Assembly (NCBI GenBank): GCA_946811695.1
Contig: OX328124.1
Location: forward strand, 91,629,696 to 91,693,695
Origin: Gonocerus acuteangulatus
Taxonomy: Eukaryota > Arthropoda > Insecta > Hemiptera > Coreidae
Length of the DNA stretch: 64,000 nucleotides
Reading direction: 5' to 3'
The notes below the pieces were generated by a model that was not told the DNA's origin, searched no databases, and worked only from the letters and a program-made list of their open reading frames with translations. Positions 55,356-64,000 of the stretch are shown here, in pieces; the first letter of the stretch is position 1; each line of letters starts with the position of its first letter. The position numbers and the translations under genes are program-made.

Positions 55356-55936
55356 GGCCGGCCATACACGTTCCGGTATACCGGAGAGGTTTACCTGTAC
55401 AGGTGACCTGCGCAGGTAAACCGGAACGTTTGTGCCAGCCCTTCCGGTATACCTGTGCAGGCGTAGCGACCTGTACAGGTATAACGGAGAAGAATCAAAA
55501 TTCAATTCTTTTTACCTGCGCAGGGGAGTAGACCGGAGCGTGTGTGGGGCTCGTTTTGGCAAATACTCAGATTAGAGAGCTTCGTATTGTGCTTAATTTA
55601 CAGTCTATTCTCTGCACTCTTGTGCCAGTGGTTATTTAGAACGTTTCGATATTTTTTACGTTTATTTACTGTGTTCGTCATCATGTTTGTCCGAAAACTT
55701 GAGGAATTCATTGAAATTTATCGATCAGAACCCTGTTTGTGGTAGTTAAGAGCAAGGAATACCATAACCGGGTGTTTTCGTCTTTTTTTGCTGTCTATAG
55801 CCACTAACAAACCCAGTAAAGCAATCAAAGCAATCACGTCATCTTGTCGGCTCGCCATTTCTAGACTGTAGAAATCCTTCACCTGTCCGGTTTACCGGAG
55901 CAAGTGTGGGATCTCGCCTGTTCCGTATGGCCGGCC
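55356..55936 (+). mobile_element. PIF/Harbinger-like MITE carrying a MADF fragment
   Basis: 581 bp. Inverted ends GGCCGGCCATACACGTTCCG and the complement of CCTGTTCCGTATGGCCGGCC (13 bp perfect, then similar). TTA direct repeats flank it at 55353-55355 and 55937-55939, the usual 3-bp Harbinger duplication. The first 190 bp and last 60 bp are full of palindromes (CCGGTATACCGG, ACCTGTACAGGT, CCTGCGCAGG), likely transposase-binding sites. An open frame from ATG 55683 reads KLEEFIEIYRSEPCLW, then after a shift VKSKEYHNRVF: the start of a MADF (Myb/SANT-like) domain, which Harbinger elements encode beside the transposase. No transposase remains. Confidence 0.85.
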
Positions 55937-55939
55937 TTA

Positions 55940-57268
55940 AACAAGCCAATAGCAAAAGAATAAAAATAAAAGGTTTAACTGTTCTAAATCACCTGATTCA
56001 AAAATCTAAAAAAGGTTATTAATTTTTTTCTGTTAAATCCACTTGTATTAATTAGTTTTGAATGGCATAGGTATAGCTAGGTACATTAAACGAGAACAAA
56101 CATAACGCTTGGTGTGAGCTTAAGTTAAACTCTGGTGCTAATTGAACAATTTTAATGATTTATAAGAATACCTGAACACTCAGAATACATGTGAGTTGAT
56201 TTTCGATGCTAAAAAGTAAATAATTACGGCCTAATAATAATAATAATAATTATGGCCGTATGAATAATTTCGTTAAGTAAGCCCACTCCTCCCCAATAGC
56301 TACTTTTCGCTGTATTCCTAAAAAATATATTTCCTGGGCTCTAAATATAATATAGTGAGTTTTGTTGCAAGGGGCTCAATATTTATTTATATTTAATAAA
56401 GAGCTTGCGAAAGAAGCGATTCGCTCTGATATTGTTGTAAAGCTCAATAAACCCTCCGGTAAACCCTCAATCCTTAAGAACCGAGTTTGCTTATTTCTTC
56501 TTTGCTGAATTGTTGTTTATGGTAATGTGTGCCAAGTTTCAAGCTGAAATGGCATGTATTTGGAAAGTGTCGGTAAGGACCACAATATTTGACGGTCGGT
56601 CTCATCACTGTGTTACAGATCATAAAAGTAAAAGACAAACCGGTAGCTCAGGCAAAGGAGAAATAGTGGAATTAGATTTGCCGACGAAGGTGATTGGGGC
56701 ACGTCGAGTGGATTGGCCGGGAGAGAATACCCAAAAGATTTCTGGTGCAAACCAGATGGCGCCAGAAGAGAGGGAGGGAGAGAGAGACCTCGACTTTAGT
56801 GGTTAGTGGTTAGATATCTCTAGCCCATGAACTAAAGGGCATGAGTGTCAGAGGACAAGCGGCCGATATAGATGAATAGAGAAAACTGTTTGCGGACGCC
56901 AGGTCTTTCATTGGAAAAGGATTTATTTGAAATTAATCTCTTGTTTCAGCAATTGGCTATAATCAATACTAAGGCTATAATTGGAAAACTGAAACTTTGT
57001 ATATTTATCGCTTAGACTTTTGAAACGTAATGGGAATAAAAGTAATGTTATCAGAGGAAAAGGAAAACAAATAATCTCTTCATGCATTCTTTACATCCGT
57101 CACCAAGGAACATACCACAAAGCAATAACGTTTATTTATTTTATTTTAGTTTTTTCACCATTTGGTGACAAAACCACGGCTTTGTTCTTAAATACAAAAT
57201 TCAAGATTGATACAAAAGTATCCGTCTGTTCATTAGCCTGTGTATTATTAAATGTTCTGTCTGTTGAT
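55940..57268. other. No gene recognised
   Basis: Contains a dispersed-repeat block near 56225-56380 (AATTATGGCCGTATGAATAA) related to 42480-42860. The open frame 56510-56806 is Lys/Arg/Gly-rich and unidentified. Confidence 0.35.
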
Positions 57269-57278
57269 TATTTTGTGT

Positions 57279-57279
<1 letters not shown>

Positions 57280-57328
<49 letters not shown>

Positions 57329-57491
57329 GGCGCATCTACATCTAGGTCATTAGCGCCGACATCCAGGGTGCAGCGAGGAATTTTACCAGCGAGCCGTGGG
57401 ATGATAAAATTCCTGCCGGAGGTTGGGATTCGAACCCACCATCTCCCGCTTATGAGTCCAAGGCGCTAGCCATTAGACCACGGGAGACCCC
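57280..57491 (-). mobile_element. tRNA-SINE family 2, complete copy with 11-bp duplication
   Basis: On the minus strand: GGGGTCTCCCGTGGTCTAAT, GGCTAGCGCCTTGGACTCAT, box B GGTGGGTTCGAATCCCA, a body with GGCAGGAATTTTATCATCCC and CCTCGCTGCACCCTGGATGT, and a 46-nt poly-A tail (T-run 57281-57326). Direct repeats TATTTTGTGTA lie at 57269-57279 and 57492-57502. The head keeps box A and box B of a tRNA. Other copies are at 42241, 38085 and 13800. Confidence 0.93.
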
Positions 57492-57530
57492 TATTTTGTG
57501 TATTGTTAAATGTTCTGTCTGTTTTGTTAC

Positions 57531-57571
57531 ATTAATCCAACAAAAAGAGAATATCTTTTTGTTGGATTAAT
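57531..57571. repeat. Perfect 18-bp hairpin
   Basis: ATTAATCCAACAAAAAGA (57531-57548) and its exact complement (57554-57571) with a 5-nt loop. Confidence 0.9.
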
Positions 57572-57821
57572 TCCCAAAAAAATTCAATTCACCAAATGGC
57601 TGTTGTTATTTTTACTTTTTCCAATGTTGTTGTATAAACAAAGCAATAACGATAACTCGTTCAAAAATAATTAGCGGTTTTCTAATATATAAACAAAACT
57701 ATGCCAAATAGATTTGAATCAACGCTTTAAAAAAAAATAAATAAATAATAATAATAATGCAGGAAACTTAATACAGCGGACTAGAAGTATAAAAAGTCCG
57801 ATTCGCAGGAACTGCGTCATC

Positions 57822-59162
57822 TTAGCGCGGTTCCGTTCTTATCTCTAGTGTTTATGAAGGCATAGAATAGAAAAAGTTATTACTTTGTTTAGATCAATAG
57901 CGAAACAGCTATCCAAATGAAATCTCAAACAAACCAGTCTTGAAAGGTCTTTGTTGATTTACAATCATACCTGTATGGGTCAGCTCTCCCATAAGTCGGG
58001 CAGAAAGGCCTCCGCTCAGAGGCATTTGGAAAGCCTTGGGATGTCTCTCTTTAAACGCTACATTTCTAACAATAAATTGATCTTCTTATTTTACTTAATC
58101 GGTTTTATTGTCAAATACATTATCTGACTATAAGCAATTTAAAAATAACAAGGAATAAAACAGACAAAAAGAATAGTTCGAATAAGCGAAATCAATTACT
58201 TAAAAGTTTTAAGCACTTATTTCTCCGATTGACATCGCTTATTCAAAACTTTCTTTAAAACCATTCTTGTAGACCATTTAGTAAGCTTTCGAATGGTAAC
58301 CTTTCGCTTCCCAAGATTTTCAACCGTTTTCGAGATATTAAGAAATTATACGAAGTTCCCAAAACTTTTTATTATTTCTGACAACAGAAAATTGGTCTCA
58401 TTTTACCTATCCTGTTTTACACACACATACATTTTCCTTACAAATACAACATAAGAAATTACAAAAATAAAAAGCAATAAAAAACCAAGGGAAAGAGACA
58501 AAAATTACAAAAAGAACGACAAAAACCCGTTCATAAGAACAAAACAGACGTATTTGAAGTTTTAAGCACTTATTTCTCCGATTGACATAACCTAATCAAA
58601 AATAGTTTTAGAATCATTTTTGTAGAGAATTTAGTAAGCTTTCAAATAGTTTCAATCCACTTACCACGATTTCCCAACCGTGTTCGAGATATTAATGAAA
58701 GTATACGAAGTTTCCAAAACTTTTCATGTCTGTTCATAAAATATTTTATTCTAACCCTTCCTTAACTCCAAACGTAACATAACTTTCAACATACTAGTTT
58801 TAATGAAAGTAGAACATGCAGATAATGTTTCAACTGAATCCCGTTATTCTAAGTACCCAAACCAAAAACGGTATTCAAAAACTATTTTTCCAATTTTCTC
58901 AACAACGGTTAAAGCTATCGCCTTGAAAATGGTTTCATTCGTTTTCCTAGCCCAAGAAGCCTATAAAACGAGTACTTACAAGCTTATGAACTCAAAAACG
59001 TAAGCGTTACGATTTTTTCTGCGCGAATTTCGCCCCAAACGCCATCTTCCAGTGGGCGGATTATGCTGGTTAACGAACTTGACCTTTCAAATTGGACGAC
59101 AGATTTTTGTACCAAATTTCATCAAAATCGGACCATTCGTCTTCTATTTAGAGAGCGAACAG

Positions 59163-59225
<63 letters not shown>

Positions 59226-59389
59226 TATACACATATATATATATATATATACAAATTTGAACCACCGTTATTTTCGGTTTCTAGGGGTTCTGAAACGCAA
59301 AATTTTCTAGTCGGCACTTCCGGATCGTTTCATTGTATCAACCTTATAAGCGGGGTTCCTCCCTATGGGGGAGGGAGGAACCGCGCTAA
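57822..59389. mobile_element. Candidate element bounded by TTAGCGCGGTTCC
   Basis: TTAGCGCGGTTCC at 57822-57834 and its exact complement GGAACCGCGCTAA at 59377-59389 are 1.57 kb apart. Inside are two direct repeats (about 58204-58380 and 58555-58730, with ACTTATTTCTCCGATTGACA), a block GTAAGCGTTACGATTTTTTC, and an AT microsatellite. The left block (GCAGGAACTGCGTCAT) and the later blocks recur in the same order at 61165-61700. No transposase frame and no target duplication identified. Confidence 0.45.
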
Positions 59390-59841
59390 AAGGTTGGTTA
59401 ATTAATTTTAAATTTTCCTCCTAAGCTGAAGTGAAATCAAGATTAAAGAAAAAAATACACGTTATCATCATTAATAGCCTCAAATTATGCAAATACATAA
59501 TATAACATCACATTACATGACATACATCTAACATAAACATGAATTTAGAATTAGAAATACAAATGCTTATTTCTTATTCTTTTTTAAAAATATTTTCATA
59601 TTGAAAAAATGTAGCGGTATTCAACTTCCAAGAGCTGAAATGATTGTATTCACTAAGGAAATGAATGTAATAAATTTCTGACGTGCACTCTTACATTTGG
59701 ACTTGAGGTTACTTCATTCGCCTTGCTTTAATATAATAAACTGAGGGGAACTTACAAATTTCTTCTAAATCAAATCTATTTACAGTTATCCTTAACATTA
59801 GTTCTAGAACTTCAGGAAATATACATGTAATTTACACGTTT

Positions 59842-60085
59842 CATGGGCGTATATAAGGGGGGCTAAGGGGGCTGCAGCCCCCTCCCCCGAAATCGGTAAA
59901 AATGTGTCATAAAAACCTTTAAAATAAATTAAATAAGATTAATTAGTTCAGAAAAAATATTTTTTTTTTGGATGCAATAGCGTTTTATTTGGCTAACTAT
60001 TCCAAGTTCTACGTTGTTAGTATTCCATACCTCCTAAAAGCTCCCTGCTCCCCCCCCCCGAAATTATTTTCTATATACGTTAGTG
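59842..60085. mobile_element. CATGGGCG-type MITE, copy 3, with 8-bp duplication
   Basis: 244 bp. The left end CATGGGCGTATATAAGGGGG and right end CTATATACGTTAGTG are inverted with three changes in the last bases. Direct repeats ACACGTTT at 59834-59841 and 60086-60093 are perfect. The interior is shared with 40911-41166. Confidence 0.9.
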
Positions 60086-60093
60086 ACACGTTT

Positions 60094-61130
60094 AAGGCAC
60101 GTTAATGGCACACCTAAAACTGCAATTGAATGTTCAGGCGAATAACTGTGTGTATTTGTTTCAGTTTACAGTATACCTATCAAAGTCAGGCACCTTCTTT
60201 TCATGAATGTAAAATAGGACGCTGTTCTGTCAAAGCATTAAGATAAAGGTTGCTAACTTTAATCTACTGGAAACGTGCAGTAAAAAGCCCCGACGTCGTA
60301 AAATTGTAACATACACCCTTGTTTGTCGGAACTCATAAATCGATGTTGAACTAAATTGTACCTCCTGCTTAGGTAATCCTGCTTCCAAATAAAGGACCGA
60401 ATAACGGTCAACGCATATTTGGAGCTGTTTACAGGAAATGTACACAAACCCTGTTCCTAATTGGGATAACACTTTTTTAGCTTCAATGTAACACGCAGCG
60501 TTGTGTCCGTTATGACTGTGGTTTCTGGATTAATTTTAAGTAAAAACATTTCGAGCCCGACTATATAGCACAGACCGTTTTTTTGGTCTGGACTATGCAA
60601 CAAAAGTAATTGCAATGGAAATACAAATGATGATGTAGTTGTTGCCAATGATGCTTTTACTAACCTCCCTGAACTCCGGACAAGAAGAAGACTTGAGCCT
60701 CTTCCTCCTTGCTACCGAAGCTGGGACGAGGAACCCCTGCTTCCTGTACTTGTGTCTCAGCATGATCCTAGATTCACAACTTGATTACTATCCTTATCCT
60801 TACGAGTATTCTCCCGATGTATGAGTAGTAGTAAAGTAGTACTGTTACTGTAGTCATATTTCTTCAGCTGATGATGCCCTGTTCGGCCGTATAGTTGGAA
60901 TCCTACTGCCTACAATCTTATCAAACCTCTCCCCTCCTGTCGGGCTCTTTATCACCCACTCCCTTTAGTCGCACAAATTGATACGGAAATATACGAACGC
61001 GTGGGTTTTGAAACTAACGGTTATTTCAAACTATAACAGTCGTTGACTATTCCTCTGTAATTTAAATAGCCAATGTCTGTTGTTTAAACAGATTTCGACC
61101 CAAGAAGTGGGATTAATGATAAGCGTTGAA
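60094..61130. other. No gene recognised
   Basis: Short frames without recognisable domains; no clear repeats. Confidence 0.35.
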
Positions 61131-61159
61131 GCGCAAAAATAAAATAAAATGTTCCACTG

Positions 61160-61720
61160 GCAGGAACTGCGTCATCCTAGTGCGTTTCTGTTCTTATCAC
61201 TAGTGCCATTTAGAGTAGAAACAGTTAATGTTTTGTTTTAATCTTTCATGAAATCTTAAGAACAACAACAGGAAACCAACATTGGAAATTACTCATTTAA
61301 GCACCGATTTCTCCCAATAAGATCACTCTGTCGAAATTCGCATAAGATTCTTATTTGTAAAAAAAAAATTAATAAGCTTACACAGTTTAATAGATCCTTT
61401 ACACATACCACGACTTCCAAACAGTTTTTCCCATTTTCCTCAAAAACGGCCATAGATATGGCATTTTAAATGCTTTCATAAGATTTACCAAGTCACATTA
61501 CTTAGACAACGTGTACCTGGAAGCCTAGTAACACAAAAATGTAAGCGTAGCAATTTTTTCGCGCGAATTTTGCCAAATAAACCATGTTCCGGTCAACGGG
61601 TTCTGCTGTCTACCGAACTTGACTATTGAAATCACTCAACGTACCAAATTTCATTAAAATTGGCCCATTTTTGAGAAATATATATGACCATTATATATAT
61701 ATATTTGAGAAATGTAACCA
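61160..61720. repeat. Second, shorter copy of the 57.8-59.2 kb repeat
   Basis: GGCAGGAACTGCGTCATCCT, CTAGTG, GCACCGATTTCTCC, ACCACGACTTCC, GTAAGCGTAGCAATTTTTTC, GCGCGAATTTTGCC and TACCAAATTTCATTAAAATT occur in the same order as in 57813-59150. It also ends beside an AT run. Confidence 0.65.
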
Positions 61721-62140
61721 CCATTTACGATATGCTGTTTACGATACAGTGGTTCAACAAATATTGTATCGATAATCTATAAAAACTGTTATAATTTTTT
61801 AAATCGTGATACTGTGCACAACTAAACATGAAACACTAGGTTAAATTCATGTATCAAATATCGTAAATGTATTTACTATTTAATTAATGCTCCCCATATT
61901 AAGCGATTAGCAGATAAGACAGCGGTGTGTTCCATTCTTGACATTTTTAGTAGGTTATAATTTTATAATTAGTGTTTTGAGATGTTTGATTGTGCATACA
62001 TTAATGGATAAATAAAATTAATGAGCTAATTTGTATTTTATTGAAGTTAATAAGCTTACGGTGAATATTGCACACATTTATAAATTAATGCGTTTCCGGC
62101 TAAACCAAAAAATATTATTTTTAAAAGCTATTGCCAATTA

Positions 62141-63292
62141 TCTACTATATATTTGTCAAATACCACTCACTTACTCACTCATCTATCAACGCCCAGCCCA
62201 AACCGCTCGACAGAAAATTTTGAAATTTTGCATGGACACTCCCTATATAACGTAGGCGCTCGCTAAGAAAGGATTTTTGATATTCGTATTTTTAAGCATT
62301 TTTAGGGGGGTTTAAAGTTTGAGTTGGTTAGAGAAGGCAAGCCTAGGCAGCCTGCGTTGCTAGGAGGATAAAGAACAGCTGTTACTTTACATTATCTATC
62401 TCATAGTTTTATTTCTAATTGAGGTTAATTTCAACTATGATGGCAGACCTTGAATTACTAGAAATTAACTGTCCCTCATAGAGTTTTAATTGCGTTTCTT
62501 TTCTGCCTGTCCCCGTCAGATAGGCTTGCCATATTTTTGGAGAGTTAAACCGAGACACATTAATATGGGATGGGCATACCAGGGGGGGGGGGATAAAAAG
62601 AGTACAAATTATAAGCAAAATGGTTGGTGAGTTTTAAGCCTAGCAACTAACGGGGAACGGGAATCCTGAACTGTTAGACTACCCAAACCTTAAAAATAAG
62701 AACGGAACTTTTTTTGCTACTTGATTTTCTTAAAACAATATCTCAGCCAAATAGTAGTGTCTGGCAGCTGGCAGCGCTGTGCAGATAGTTCCAGCGTTTT
62801 ACAGTTAGCGTCTCATATCTTTGACACTGTGAGCAGTAGTAAAAATGTTGATTGTAGAAAAGTAACCGATTTAAAAAAGATTCTTATAAACATGAATTCA
62901 TTACTCTTTACATCTTACAGCCTTTTCCGGGACATTGATAAAACTGGGCGGGACACCGAAACAATTGCAAAATACCGGGACAGTCCCGGTCAAACCGTGA
63001 TGTATGGCATATCCTTAGGTTTTCCAGGCGAGGTAATAATATCCGGAGCCCTTGCACAGCCTCCTCGCCTATAAGCTTGGTAATACTCGTAAATATATTG
63101 GGTGTTACCATATGACTTCTTGGAAACATAAACTTTTAAATTTTAACGCCCATTGAATAAAATATAGTATGACGGGAACCGTGCTGTAATAAACTGCACA
63201 GAATTGTATAGTAACGTAATTTTAATGAAACATTATTTAACGCAATAAAATAACTACTTATCTGCCGTGACGAAGCACGGGTATTCAGCTAG
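62141..63292 (+). mobile_element. Non-autonomous Helitron, copy 1
   Basis: 1152 bp. It begins TCTACTATATATTTGTCAAA after a host A (62140). It ends in a hairpin CCGTG-ACGAAG-CACGG followed by GTATTCAG and CTAG (63289-63292), with T next. TC at the start, a GC-rich hairpin just before a CTRR end, and insertion between A and T without duplication are the Helitron signature. No Rep/helicase frame is present. It contains a nested inverted-repeat element (62520-63014). Confidence 0.9.
62520..63014. mobile_element. Inverted-repeat element nested in Helitron copy 1
   Basis: The left end ATAGGCTTGCCATA with GTTAAACCGAGACA faces the right end CCGGGACAGTCCCGG with TCAAACCG and TATGGCATATCCT; the complementary arms span about 38 bp with mismatches. 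The segment, with its immediate surroundings, is missing from Helitron copy 2. Superfamily not determined; no clear target duplication. Confidence 0.6.
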
Positions 63293-64000
63293 TCTACTAT
63301 ATATTTGTCAAATACCACTCACTCACTCAATGACCCCTATCATCGCCCAGCCCAAATCGCTCGACAGAAAAATTTGAAATTTTGCATGGACACTCCCTAT
63401 AGACCGTAGACGCTCGCTAAGAAAGGATTTTTTGATATTCGAATTTTTAAGTAATTTTAGAGGGGTTTAAAGTTTTAGTTTGTTAGAGCATGCAAGCCTA
63501 GGCAGCATGCGTTGCTGGGACGATAAAGAGCAGCTGTTACCGTACAATATCTATTTCATAGTACTATTTTTAATTGAGGTTAATTTCTATTATTTTTTTA
63601 TTGGAATTAAGGCGTGTCAACCTTTGTGGTCATTAACTATGTATATATATTCAGAATTTCTACTATGATGGCAGTTCTTGAATTACTAAAAATAAACTGT
63701 GATTTTGTCCCTCATAGAGTCTACGCTACACCTTGTGATGGTCCATCCGAGGTAATAATATCCCGAACCCTTGCATAGCCTCCTCATCTATGTATGTTTC
63801 CAAATGACATCTTTGAAACATAAATTTTTAAATTTTAGCGTCCATTTATTTTTGACAACGAATTTCTACCACTATGGGTTCACCTTCTATTGCTGGTAAC
63901 CTATAGATAACGGTGTATGCCTAGGATATCTCTTTGTTGATACTGGTCCGGAGCGCCCCAGTGTCAAGAAACATTATACTTTGATTACTTATCAATTGAT
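63293..64000 (+). mobile_element. Non-autonomous Helitron, copy 2 (runs off the window)
   Basis: Starts TCTACTATATATTTGTCAAA directly after CTAG of copy 1. It stays collinear for several hundred bases (CGCCCAGCCCAAATCGCTCG, TTTGCATGGACACTCCCTAT, GAGGTAATAATATC, CATAAATTTTTAAATTTTAG). It has about 70 bp inserted near 63590-63660 and lacks about 540 bp of copy 1. After 63828 it runs into sequence matching the reverse of SINE family 1 tails. The 3' end lies outside the window or is lost. Confidence 0.85.

Noticed and set aside
56510..56806. 98-codon plus-strand frame
   Set aside because: No domain, atypical composition, and it starts in repeat-like sequence.
57420..57490. Genuine tRNA gene
   Set aside because: It has box A and box B, but the anticodon arm and acceptor do not pair properly, and a SINE body, poly-A tail and target duplication follow. 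The same holds for 39512-39585.

Overview
The window is AT-rich eukaryotic genomic DNA with short exons, GT-AG introns and many transposable-element relics. The one host gene I recognise encodes a Rap guanine nucleotide exchange factor of the PDZ-GEF type (Drosophila Gef26/dizzy, vertebrate RAPGEF2/6). Its wording in several exons (for example [13 protein letters not shown] after the catalytic domain, and the [14 protein letters not shown] linker) matches insect Gef26 as I know it. An insect or close arthropod is therefore likely; I cannot name the order.

Positions 1-26919 (minus strand): twenty Gef26 exons, all with GT-AG sites and phases that join into one 3430-nt frame (about 1143 residues). 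From the N-terminal side at high coordinates the order is: acidic N-terminal segment, cyclic-nucleotide-binding-like domain, REM/RasGEF-N, PDZ, proline-rich linker, Ras-association (RA), CDC25/RasGEF, Ser/Pro-rich tail. Neither the start codon nor the stop codon was found. The 5' exons must lie above 26919, probably beyond the window, and the last exons lie below 1258. The introns hold a 61-bp minisatellite beside a splice acceptor, a tRNA-derived SINE with a 12-bp target-site duplication, fold-back sequences and a piggyBac transposase relic.

Positions 26920-64000: no host exon recognised. This is either a very long 5' intron of Gef26 or intergenic DNA, and it is packed with repeats. It holds: LINE ORF2 C-terminal relics (28.6 and 46.9 kb); a homogeneous 120-bp satellite of 39 units (29388-34074); a hAT-like MITE with a perfect 8-bp duplication (37.5 kb); two tRNA-SINE families; a MITE family beginning CATGGGCG with three copies and 8-bp duplications; a 5S-rRNA-derived SINE (47.5 kb); a broken Jockey-type ORF1 joined to a Penelope-like reverse transcriptase fragment (50.3-51.7 kb); a PIF/Harbinger-like MITE that still carries a MADF-domain start (55.4 kb); and two head-to-tail Helitrons at the right edge, the first carrying a nested inverted-repeat element.

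The best candidates for a second look are the satellite with its two-state monomer pattern, the dispersed Penelope-associated motif that looks like a hammerhead ribozyme core, the tandem Helitron junction, and the Harbinger-like MITE with a MADF fragment. All assignments come from reading the sequence and from memory of the families; no search was run.
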